A DNA stretch of 24,356 bases from an uncultured Methylobacillus sp. (lineage in GTDB: Bacteria > Pseudomonadota > Gammaproteobacteria > Burkholderiales > Methylophilaceae). Shown here in pieces: positions 8,309 through 15,025 of the stretch. Positions within the stretch are counted from its first letter, which is position 1, and each line of letters opens with the position of its first letter. Location of the stretch: assembly GCA_946478965.1 (NCBI GenBank), contig CAMLDQ010000028.1, positions 1 through 24,356 on the forward strand. The letters are read 5' to 3'. The position numbers were made by a program, and so were the translations under genes. The notes under the pieces were generated by a model. It did no database searches, was not told the DNA's origin, and was given only the letters and a program-made list of their open reading frames with translations.

Positions 8309-9883
8309 TTACTTGAATGCCGGTGCGGTTTCGAACGAGTGATAGGGCGGCGGCGAGGAGAGTGTCCATTCCAGACTATCCGCCCCATCCCATGGGCGAT
8401 CACCCGCCGCCTTGCCGTTGCGTATGCATTTGATCACGGTGTAGAGGAACAGCAGTTGGCTGGCGCCGAGGACGAACGCCCCGATTGACGACAGCATGTT
8501 GAAATTTGCGAACTGCAGCGCGTAGTCCGGGATGCGGCGCGGCATACCGGCCAGACCGAGGAAGTGCATGGGGAAAAAGGTGACGTTGAAGGCGATCGTG
8601 GTCAGCCAGAAATGCCAGCGTCCGAGTTTCTCGTCGTACATGTGGCCGGTCCATTTCGGCAGCCAGTAGTACACCCCGGCCATGATGGACATTGCCGCGC
8701 CGGAGAACAGTACGTAATGGAAATGGGCAACGACATAATAGGTGTCCTGCAACTGGATATCCACCGGCACGATGGCGAGTACCAGCCCACTGAAGCCGCC
8801 TATGGTGAACAGGCACACCACGGCAATGGCGAACAGCATTGGCGTTTCGAACGTGATTTCCCCGCGCCACATAGTGGCCACCCAGTTGAACACTTTTACC
8901 CCGGTCGGGATCGCGATCAGCATGGTGGTGTACATGAAAAACAACTGACCGGCGGCTGGCATGCCGACGGTAAACATGTGGTGCGCCCAGACGACGAAAG
9001 ACAGTAGCGCAATGGAAGCCGTCGCATAGACCATGGAGTGATAACCGAATAGCGGCTTGCGCGAGAAGGTCGGAATGATGGTCGACAGGATGCCGAAGGC
9101 CGGCAGGATCATGATGTACACCTCGGGATGGCCGAAAAACCAGAATAGGTGCTGGAACATCACCGGATCGCCGCCGCCGGCCGCGTTGAAGAAGTGCGTG
9201 CCGAAATGGCGGTCGGTCAGCAGCATGGTGATCGCCGAGGCAAGCACCGGCATCGCCGCAATCAGCAGGAAGGCGGTGATCAGCCAGGTCCACACGAACA
9301 TCGGCATGCGCATCAGCCCCATGCCGGGCGTACGCATGTTGAGGATGGTGGTGATGATGTTGATCGAGCCGACGATGGAGGAAAGCCCCATGATGTGCAG
9401 CGCGAATATGGTCATATCGTAGGCGGGCCCCCCCTGGATATACAGAGGTGGGTACATCGTCCAGCCACCCGCGATGGCGCCGCCGGGGACGAAGAAGGAG
9501 CTGAGCAGCAGCGCCGCTGCGGCTACCAGCAACCAGAAACTCCAGTTGTTGAGTCGGGGGAAAGCCATATCGGGGGCACCTATCATCAGGGGAACTTGCC
9601 AGTTGGCGAAGCCGACGAAGGCCGGCATGATGGCGCCGAATATCATCAAGAGGCCGTGCATCGTGGTGAACTGATTGAAGACATTGGGCTGGAAAAACTG
9701 CAGCCCGGGCTGGAACAGTTCCGAACGTATCAACATGGCCAGCGTCCCTGCGAACAGGAACATGCAGAAGCTGAACCACAGGTACAGAGTGCCGATATCC
9801 TTGTGGTTTGTGGTCGTCAACCAGCGCATGATGCCACTTGGGTGTGCATGCGCATGGGTTGCGTTCAGGGTTGTTGTTGTCAT
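8309..9883 (-). CDS. ctaD: cytochrome c oxidase subunit I
   Basis: 524 residues, about twelve membrane helices. This is the catalytic subunit that reduces oxygen and pumps protons. Visible ligands are H76 for low-spin haem, H252 with cross-linked Y256 in GHPEVYIMILP, H301-H302 for CuB, and H387/H389 in AHFHYV for the two haems. E254 after GHP marks the A1 class of proton-pumping oxidases. The D-channel block GAPDMAFPRLNNWSFW (D105) and K-channel lysine K330 (PTGVKVFNW) are present. The ATG overlaps the ctaC stop (ATGA) and has an AAAGGAG ribosome site inside ctaC. The C-terminus (LEWTLSSPPPYHSFE) is typical. Confidence 0.98.
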   Translation of the reverse strand: MTTTTLNATHAHAHPSGIMRWLTTTNHKDIGTLYLWFSFCMFLFAGTLAMLIRSELFQPGLQFFQPNVFNQFTTMHGLLMIFGAIMPAFVGFANWQVPLMIGAPDMAFPRLNNWSFWLLVAAAALLLSSFFVPGGAIAGGWTMYPPLYIQGGPAYDMTIFALHIMGLSSIVGSINIITTILNMRTPGMGLMRMPMFVWTWLITAFLLIAAMPVLASAITMLLTDRHFGTHFFNAAGGGDPVMFQHLFWFFGHPEVYIMILPAFGILSTIIPTFSRKPLFGYHSMVYATASIALLSFVVWAHHMFTVGMPAAGQLFFMYTTMLIAIPTGVKVFNWVATMWRGEITFETPMLFAIAVVCLFTIGGFSGLVLAIVPVDIQLQDTYYVVAHFHYVLFSGAAMSIMAGVYYWLPKWTGHMYDEKLGRWHFWLTTIAFNVTFFPMHFLGLAGMPRRIPDYALQFANFNMLSSIGAFVLGASQLLFLYTVIKCIRNGKAAGDRPWDGADSLEWTLSSPPPYHSFETAPAFK

Positions 9884-11076
9884 GATGGTGCTCCTTTACG
9901 CAGGGCCGCGACTTCCGCCGGCTGGATCGCATCGCCGGTATGGTTGCCCCAGCTGTTGCGTTCATAGCTGATGACGGCTGCGATATCCAGGTCCGACAGT
10001 TGCGGCCCGAATGCCTGCATCGGAGTGCCGGCAATGCCGTTCATCACGATATCGAGGTGCCGCTCTTTTGCGCCTAGCACGATTTTGTCCGCCTTCCAGA
10101 ATCCCCGTCCGGCGAGCGGGTCCGTGACATTATTGGTCGCGGTGAATGGTGCACCGTCGACCAGTGGCGGGAATACACCGGCAATGCCCTGGCCGTTGAC
10201 CTGATGGCAAGCTGCGCAGCGGGACAGGAATATTTGTTCGCCATGCTGTTTCAGTTCGGCCAAGGTGTAGGTTTTGCCGGTTTCCGCCAGAGCGGCTTTC
10301 TGCGCGGTTTTTTCCTGCTGCAGCCAGGCGGTGTAGCGCTCTTCCGGCAGCGCTTCGACCACGATAGGCATGAAGCCGTGCCCCACGCCGCATAGTTCGG
10401 CGCATTGGCCGCGGTAAGTGCCGGGTTGGTCGACCCTGAACCAGGCTTCATGAATGAATCCGGGAATGGCATCCTGCTTGACGCCAAAGGCTGGTAGCCA
10501 CCAGGAGTGGATGACATCGCTGGCTGTCAGCAGCAGTCGGACGTTTTTGCCGGCGGGAACAACCAGGGGGTGGTCGACTTCCAGCAGATAATGCTCATCC
10601 TTGGCCGCTTTGTTGTCGATCTGCTCGCGCGGCGTTGCAAGCGTGCTCACGAATCGAACGTCTTCGCCCATGTATTCGTATTCCCATAGCCATTGGCGTG
10701 CGGTGACCTTGATGCTCAGGTCGGGATCCGGAATATGCTTCATCTCCAGCACTGTCTGCGTGGTGGGGTAGGCCATGCCGACCAGGATGAAGAACGGGAT
10801 AATGGTCCACAACAGCTCCAGTCTGGGGTTCTCGTGAAAATGCGCGGCCTTGTGTCCCGCAGACTTGCGATGCTTGTACAGGGAGTAGAACATGACCCCG
10901 AACACCACAACGAAGATGAACAGGCAGACCAGCAGTATCAAGTTGTGCAGGTTGTATATTTCCCGTGCAATGACGGAGGCGGGCGGCTGCAGGTTGATGC
11001 GTGTTTCGGCAAATGCGGAACCGACTGGCGCGCCGATACCGGCGAGTAGCAGGAGTATGCGGACGATGCTGGTCAT
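9880..11076 (-). CDS. ctaC: cytochrome c oxidase subunit II fused to cytochrome c (caa3 type)
   Basis: 398 residues. A signal peptide (1-23, cleavage after AFA) is followed by two membrane helices (about 45-66 and 88-110) and a periplasmic CuA domain. The ligands are H190, and C225, E227, C229, H233 and M236 in CAELCGVGHGFM. After a linker, residues 272-378 form a cytochrome c domain with haem motif C287-AA-C290-H291 and probable axial M353. The fusion marks a caa3-type oxidase that takes electrons through its own haem c. An AAAGGA ribosome site precedes the ATG. It follows the DUF2244 gene by 21 bases and overlaps ctaD by four bases. Confidence 0.97.
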   Translation of the reverse strand: MTSIVRILLLLAGIGAPVGSAFAETRINLQPPASVIAREIYNLHNLILLVCLFIFVVVFGVMFYSLYKHRKSAGHKAAHFHENPRLELLWTIIPFFILVGMAYPTTQTVLEMKHIPDPDLSIKVTARQWLWEYEYMGEDVRFVSTLATPREQIDNKAAKDEHYLLEVDHPLVVPAGKNVRLLLTASDVIHSWWLPAFGVKQDAIPGFIHEAWFRVDQPGTYRGQCAELCGVGHGFMPIVVEALPEERYTAWLQQEKTAQKAALAETGKTYTLAELKQHGEQIFLSRCAACHQVNGQGIAGVFPPLVDGAPFTATNNVTDPLAGRGFWKADKIVLGAKERHLDIVMNGIAGTPMQAFGPQLSDLDIAAVISYERNSWGNHTGDAIQPAEVAALRKGAPS

Positions 11077-11097
11077 GAGTGCGATCCTTTCTCGTCG

Positions 11098-11592
11098 TCA
11101 TCGAGGGATGTATCGCCAATTGATGCCGATACGCGATTGCAGCAGTTTGCCCAGATCCAGGCGTTCGGCACCGTTCAGGAGATGTCCGAACTCTATTTCT
11201 TTGCCGTGCGAGCGCAATGCGAGCCGTCGGCAAGCGCCGTCCGGCATGTATTCCATGACGATACCGGCCCAGCAGCCGTTAAGCGCTACATGGCTGTCGT
11301 GTCCAAGGGTATGGGTTTCCAGGATGATCTGGTCATCATCGATAATCAGGCGTTCGAAGTCGCCGGCATGCCGCCCTATGTGACGGAAGCACAGCCATAG
11401 CGCGATCAATTCGGCCCCGGCGAATGGCAGCGTTGGCCATGCGCCAAACAAGGCGAAGGTACAGGAAACGGCCAGGATGATGAAGGCGATGATGGAGAAG
11501 ACGCACAGCGTGCCCGCCGGGGACAATGAACAGTTGGGCCTGGCAGTGATGGTGTAATGCTCGGATGATGCCGAACCGCGGACATCGACCAT
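11098..11592 (-). CDS. DUF2244 membrane protein, first gene of the oxidase operon
   Basis: 164 residues. Two hydrophobic segments at about 27-70 are followed by a soluble domain with the DUF2244 pattern (FERLIIDDDQIILE ... GREI-like SHGKEIEFG and the terminal LLNGAERLDLGKLL). The function is unknown; DUF2244 genes are commonly found beside cytochrome oxidase genes in proteobacteria, which suggests an assembly or regulatory role (inference). I chose the start at 11592 because a GAGG ribosome site lies six bases upstream; the alternative ATG at 11616 has no ribosome site. It is separated from ctaC by 21 bases and lies 59 bases inside a good promoter. Confidence 0.85.
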   Translation of the reverse strand: MVDVRGSASSEHYTITARPNCSLSPAGTLCVFSIIAFIILAVSCTFALFGAWPTLPFAGAELIALWLCFRHIGRHAGDFERLIIDDDQIILETHTLGHDSHVALNGCWAGIVMEYMPDGACRRLALRSHGKEIEFGHLLNGAERLDLGKLLQSRIGINWRYIPR

Positions 11593-11658
11593 GGTGCGCC
11601 TCACTTTCTGCAGCATACGCTGCTGAAGGATAGTGCAACACTCGCATATTACTTGACC

Positions 11659-11687
11659 ATAATAGTATGATATTTATCCGGATGCAA
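11659..11687 (-). promoter_or_regulatory. sigma70-like promoter of the oxidase operon
   Basis: On the minus strand, TTGCAT (11682-11687) and TATTAT (11659-11664, five of six matches to the -10 consensus) are separated by exactly 17 bases. The transcript would start near 11651, about 60 bases before the DUF2244 start. No other comparable pair was seen in this divergent region. Confidence 0.6.
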
Positions 11688-11719
11688 TCGGTCTCGGATG
11701 AGTGCAAAATCCCTACTGG

Positions 11720-11733
11720 AATAGTAAACTATT
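11720..11733. repeat. short inverted repeat in the cox/YIP1 divergent region
   Basis: AATAGT (11720-11725) and ACTATT (11728-11733) are separated by two bases. The repeat lies 33 bases upstream of the YIP1 start and upstream of the -35 of the oxidase promoter. It could be a regulator site for either operon, but it is short and AT-rich, so chance is possible. Confidence 0.3.
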
Positions 11734-11765
11734 GAGTGCCCTGACAAGAAAAAAGGAGGTTCACC

Positions 11766-12368
11766 ATGAATCCGCTTAATCTGTTCTGGCTGTTCGCTTC
11801 ACCCGCCAAGGGGTGGAGCCGTCTTGTGCATAGCAAACCGTCGATACATCAACTGTATCTGCTGCATGTCATTCCTTTTTCCCTGATTCCGCCGCTGATG
11901 GTTTATCTGGCCGGCAGCAAGTACGGCGGCCAGCTTTTCCCGTTTATGGAACCGCACCGACTGCTGCTGGTGGCGTTGATTTTCTTCTTGGTGGAGCTGG
12001 TGGCGGTGCCTGTGATGGGCGTCATCATCCGGCAACTTGGCGAGGTCGCCGAGATTCATCCCAGCTACAAGGAAGCGTTCATGATCGCCGCTGTCGCACC
12101 TACCCCGCTGTGGCTGTCACCGCTGTTCCTGCTGATCCATGACGTCATGCTGAACCTGGCCGTGGTTGCTCTCGCGATGATGGCGGCGGCTGGCCTGATT
12201 TATTACGGCGTTCCTTCCGTGTTCAGGCTCAAGGAAAAAGGGCATGCTATTCTGATGTTCGGCGCGATCTTGACCGCCGGCGTGGTAGCCTGGGGTTTCC
12301 TGATGGTGACGACCTTGGTCGTCTGGGGCAGCCTGCAAGGCATGCAGTTTGCGCCGCCCCCGGTTTGA
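11766..12368 (+). CDS. YIP1-family integral membrane protein
   Basis: 200 residues with about five hydrophobic segments (roughly 33-50, 65-90, 105-130, 133-150 and 165-192). The N-terminus (LFASPAKGWSRL, a short cytoplasmic region before the first helix) and the helix layout match bacterial YIP1-domain proteins. Their function is not established; eukaryotic relatives act in membrane traffic. A strong AAAGGAGG ribosome site precedes the ATG by six bases. The gene is divergent from the oxidase operon and is followed 18 bases later by the DUF6494 gene, so the two probably form a small operon. Confidence 0.82.
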   Translation: MNPLNLFWLFASPAKGWSRLVHSKPSIHQLYLLHVIPFSLIPPLMVYLAGSKYGGQLFPFMEPHRLLLVALIFFLVELVAVPVMGVIIRQLGEVAEIHPSYKEAFMIAAVAPTPLWLSPLFLLIHDVMLNLAVVALAMMAAAGLIYYGVPSVFRLKEKGHAILMFGAILTAGVVAWGFLMVTTLVVWGSLQGMQFAPPPV

Positions 12369-12386
12369 TGGCGTGAAGGCGTTGTG

Positions 12387-12593
12387 ATGAACGATGACAA
12401 CTTCAACATGAGCATCCGCAAATTCCTCAAAATGGTTGGCGTGCGCTCGCAGCATGAAATCGAGCAGGCGGTGGCCATTGCGTTAGCCAATGGTCGCCTG
12501 CAAGGCAACGAAGCATTGCCGGCGACCATGACGCTGAAGGTCGGTAAGGCCGACCTTCAGGTCAGCTTTGATGGCATGATCAGCCTGGAATAA
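12387..12593 (+). CDS. DUF6494 small protein
   Basis: 68 residues, no membrane segment or signal peptide. The sequence FNMSIRKFLKMVGVRSQHEIEQAV and the block NEALPATMTLKV are the recurring pattern of the DUF6494 family, small proteins of unknown function in proteobacteria. I chose ATG 12387 over the adjacent GTG 12384 because the GAAGG ribosome site at 12375-12379 is better spaced from it. It is the second gene after the YIP1 protein, and it converges on the dehydrogenase gene with 25 bases between stops. A long perfect hairpin lies inside the coding region near its end. Confidence 0.82.
   Translation: MNDDNFNMSIRKFLKMVGVRSQHEIEQAVAIALANGRLQGNEALPATMTLKVGKADLQVSFDGMISLE
12534..12560. repeat. 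11 bp perfect hairpin inside the DUF6494 gene
   Basis: CTGAAGGTCGG (12534-12544) and CCGACCTTCAG (12550-12560) pair perfectly around a five-base loop TAAGG. It is inside the coding region, encoding LKVGKADLQ, about 33 bases before the stop. No T-run follows, so it is not a classical terminator, but it could stall or protect transcripts from either convergent gene. Confidence 0.6.
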
Positions 12594-12618
12594 GGGACGC
12601 GTGAGGTAGTTTTGGCGG

Positions 12619-13314
12619 CTACCAGGGAATGTGCGTGCCGTCGAACCCGAGGAAGCAGCCGGAGTCCGCGTCCGTGAGTTGTTCCAGTGTGCGGCGCATG
12701 CCGGCGATGCTGGTTTTTGCGTCGATGAGTGCACTGGGACCGCCCATATCCGTCTTGACCCAGCCGGGATGCAGGATGACGGCACGGATGCCGCGCCTCG
12801 CCAGATCGTGCGCCAAACTTTTGACCACGCTATTCGCCGCCGATTTACTGGAGCGGTAGAGATAGGCGCCGCCGCTGGTGTTGTCGGCCACGCTGCCCAT
12901 CTTGCTGCCGACGGTCGCGATCGTTTTACCTTGTCCCAGTTCGAGATTGCTGATGAAAGCCTCTGCCATTTTCAGCGGTGCCATGGTGTTGACGATAAAC
13001 GCCAGTATCCAGGCATCGTAGTCGGTGCTGCCGAAGCCGCCCTGCCGGTCCGGGTAGATGCCGGCATTGTTGATGAGCAGGTCTATAGGCGTTCCGCGTA
13101 GCTGCTGAGCCAGCGTGTCTATCATGCCGAGCTCGGCCACATCCAGTGCATATAGCGTGACCCTGCCCGGTGACGCGTCCGCGATGCGTTGCAATTCGGT
13201 GGCCTCAGCGGGATTCCGGCAGCAGGCCAGGACGTTCCAGCCCTCGGCGGCATATTGTTTGACGAATTCGAGCCCGAGGCCACGGTTGGCGCCGGTGATG
13301 AGCAAAGTGGACAT
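12619..13314 (-). CDS. short-chain dehydrogenase/reductase (SDR family)
   Basis: 231 residues. The Rossmann cofactor motif TGANRGLG (7-14), the structural NNAG (82-85), and the catalytic YRSSK (Y153, K157) with an upstream serine (S137/S141) are all present, so the enzyme should be an active NAD(P)-dependent oxidoreductase. The substrate cannot be told; the overall form resembles the small CsgA/sniffer-like SDRs. The start at 13314 has a GGAG ribosome site; an in-frame ATG seven codons earlier lacks one. It lies 89 bases after the srkA stop on the same strand. The C-terminal DADSGCFLGFDGTHIPW is a familiar SDR ending. Confidence 0.92.
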   Translation of the reverse strand: MSTLLITGANRGLGLEFVKQYAAEGWNVLACCRNPAEATELQRIADASPGRVTLYALDVAELGMIDTLAQQLRGTPIDLLINNAGIYPDRQGGFGSTDYDAWILAFIVNTMAPLKMAEAFISNLELGQGKTIATVGSKMGSVADNTSGGAYLYRSSKSAANSVVKSLAHDLARRGIRAVILHPGWVKTDMGGPSALIDAKTSIAGMRRTLEQLTDADSGCFLGFDGTHIPW

Positions 13315-13361
13315 GGTGATCTCCGGTGTATGCATGATCTGCAGGGGCGCCGGAACTTAAG

Positions 13362-13379
13362 TCCGGCATTTCCGGCATT
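13362..13379. repeat. tandem 9-mer
   Basis: TCCGGCATT occurs twice back to back (13362-13370 and 13371-13379) in the 89 bases between srkA and the dehydrogenase gene. The first copy also pairs with GCCGGA just upstream to form a small hairpin around ACTTAAG. Without a T-run it is a poor terminator. It is probably a local slippage duplication. Confidence 0.4.
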
Positions 13380-13403
13380 ATGGATTTTACTTCGAGGACA
13401 TCA

Positions 13404-14387
13404 TCATATCGGCCACAGCGGCGCTTCGTCCATCAGCGCGATTTGCTCGCGCAATTCCAGAATACGATCCTGCCAGTAGCGCTGCGTGTTGAACCAAGGG
13501 AAAGCCTTTGGAAAAGCCGGATCATCCCAACGTCGTGCCAGCCAGGCCGCATAGTGAATTAGGCGCAGGGTGCGCAGGGCCTCGATCAGGTGCAGTTCGC
13601 GCGGATCGAAGTCGTAGAAATCCTCGTAGCCGGCCAAGAGGTCGGCGAGTTGCCGCACCATCTCCTCCCGCTCGCCAGAGAGCAGCATCCATAAATCCTG
13701 AATTGCCGGACCCATGCGGCTGTCGTCGAAGTCGACGAAATGCGGTCCTTCCTCCGTCCACAGCACATTGCCGGGGTGGCAGTCGCCATGCAGGCGCAGC
13801 GTGGATATGTCCCCGGCGCGGTCGAAACAGCGGCGCACGCCCTCCAGTGCCTGGTTGACAACGCTGCGATACACGGCGGTGATATCCGCCGGGATGAACC
13901 CGTGCTCCAGCAGGTAATCGCGCGGCTCTTCGCCGAAGCTCGGAATGTCCAGAAGCGGGCGTTCGGCATAGCGCTCGGTTGCGCCGATGGCATGAATGCG
14001 GCCGATGAAACGCCCCATCCACTGCAGGGTGTCGGGATGGTCGAAATCCGGCGCCCTGCCGCCATGCTTAGTGAATAACGCAAAGCGGAAATCATCGAAA
14101 TGCTGCAGCGATCTGCCGTTGAAAAGGCGTGCGGGTACGACCGGGATTTCTGCATCCGCCAATGTTTGCACGAAGCGGTGTTCTTCCAGGATGGCGGCAT
14201 CGCTCCAGCGACGCGGGCGGTAAAACTTGGCAACCAACGGCGAGGCCTGATCCAGGCCCACCTGGTAGACGCGGTTTTCGTAACTGTTGAGTGGCAGTAG
14301 CCGGCCGTCGCTGTGCAGGCCGACGCTTTCGACTGCATTCAGTATGTGGTCGGGAGTGAGGGCGGAAAAAGGAGGAATGTTCTGCAT
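13404..14387 (-). CDS. srkA: stress response serine/threonine kinase SrkA (YihE/RdoA)
   Basis: 327 residues, nearly the E. coli length (328). SrkA is a small Ser/Thr kinase of the aminoglycoside-phosphotransferase fold; in E. coli it protects against envelope and oxidative stress and counteracts MazEF-linked death. The catalytic loop LHGDCHPGNVLW (199-210, D202 and N207) and the metal-binding FVDFDD (217-222) are intact, as is the N-lobe lysine K54 in LVAKFYRP. The start context has weak ribosome complementarity. It follows the Rrf2 gene by 37 bases on the same strand and could share its transcript. E. coli srkA is next to dsbA; no dsbA is seen here. Confidence 0.93.
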   Translation of the reverse strand: MQNIPPFSALTPDHILNAVESVGLHSDGRLLPLNSYENRVYQVGLDQASPLVAKFYRPRRWSDAAILEEHRFVQTLADAEIPVVPARLFNGRSLQHFDDFRFALFTKHGGRAPDFDHPDTLQWMGRFIGRIHAIGATERYAERPLLDIPSFGEEPRDYLLEHGFIPADITAVYRSVVNQALEGVRRCFDRAGDISTLRLHGDCHPGNVLWTEEGPHFVDFDDSRMGPAIQDLWMLLSGEREEMVRQLADLLAGYEDFYDFDPRELHLIEALRTLRLIHYAAWLARRWDDPAFPKAFPWFNTQRYWQDRILELREQIALMDEAPLWPI

Positions 14388-14424
14388 GGCCGCATTTTAC
14401 AAGCGGCGTACGCCTAAGCGTAAT

Positions 14425-14880
14425 CTAATCGGGGCAGAGGGATCCGGGCAAGTCGGTAAGGCGGTATTTCCCCGCCCGGACGGCATCGGCGAGCGTAGCC
14501 AGGTCTTGCTGTTCCAGCATGGTCATGATTTCATTCTTGATGGGTTTCCACTTCGGATGCATCGGGCAAGCGGTTTCGTCACTGCAGACCTTGAGGCCAA
14601 GCAGGCATTCCTTGGTGAAATTGGCGCCCTCGGTGATGGATACCGCGCGCATCAAGTTCACTTCGCTCGGGTCCTCCTGCAGGCTGAAGCCGCCCAGGCG
14701 TCCGCGGTGAGAGGTCAGCAAGCCGCCCTTGCACAAGGCCTGCAGGATTTTTGCCAGGTAGGCCGAAGGGACGCCGAGTTGAGCGGCCACTTCACGGCTC
14801 AGAATGGGAGTGTCCGAATCCTGCAGTGCAATATAGACGAGCGATTGGATCGCATACTGGCTGGTATGGGATAGCAACAT
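14425..14880 (-). CDS. Rrf2-family transcriptional regulator with three cysteines
   Basis: 151 residues. The N-terminal winged helix-turn-helix (about 1-65, with SREVAAQLGVPSAYLAKILQAL as recognition region and the RGRLGGF wing) is typical of Rrf2. Cysteines C92, C99 and C105 (spacing C-x6-C-x5-C) occupy the place where IscR and NsrR bind an Fe-S cluster; IscR spacing is x5/x5. It may therefore sense iron, oxygen or nitric oxide. No isc operon is adjacent, so it is not the usual IscR context. The start at 14880 is chosen from the family N-terminus (MLLSHTSQYAIQ). There is no clear ribosome site. A 19 bp palindrome 25 bases upstream suggests self-regulation. The next gene downstream is srkA. 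Confidence 0.88.
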   Translation of the reverse strand: MLLSHTSQYAIQSLVYIALQDSDTPILSREVAAQLGVPSAYLAKILQALCKGGLLTSHRGRLGGFSLQEDPSEVNLMRAVSITEGANFTKECLLGLKVCSDETACPMHPKWKPIKNEIMTMLEQQDLATLADAVRAGKYRLTDLPGSLCPD

Positions 14881-14904
14881 AAGTCTATTAAAAGAATTGA
14901 AGAT

Positions 14905-14923
14905 AATTAAATCCTGTTTAATT
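14905..14923. promoter_or_regulatory. palindromic operator candidate upstream of the Rrf2 gene
   Basis: AATTAAA (14905-14911) and TTTAATT (14917-14923) are a perfect inverted repeat with a five-base centre. The site lies 25-43 bases upstream of the Rrf2 start. Rrf2 proteins are dimers that often repress their own gene through such AT-rich palindromes. That this is the site is inference. Confidence 0.5.
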
Positions 14924-14961
14924 CTATAGTGAAACGCGGCGTTGTGCTTGGAAATTTTTGC

Positions 14962-14992
14962 GATGCCGGACATCCGAAAGGTGTCCGGCATC
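14962..14992 (-). terminator. hairpin after the symporter gene
   Basis: GATGCCGGACA (14962-14972) pairs perfectly over 11 bases with TGTCCGGCATC (14982-14992), with a nine-base loop. It lies 33 bases after the symporter stop. On the minus strand it is followed by GCAAAAATTT rather than a long T-run, so it is a weak or atypical terminator, though a strong structure. Confidence 0.55.
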
Positions 14993-15025
14993 GGGAGCGG
15001 GGCGAAGGGGATGGGAGCGGTCGGC

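Noticed and set aside
8400..10034. 544-residue minus-strand frame overlapping ctaD in another frame
   Set aside because: Arg/His/Pro-rich shadow translation; ctaD in the proper frame has every haem and copper ligand.
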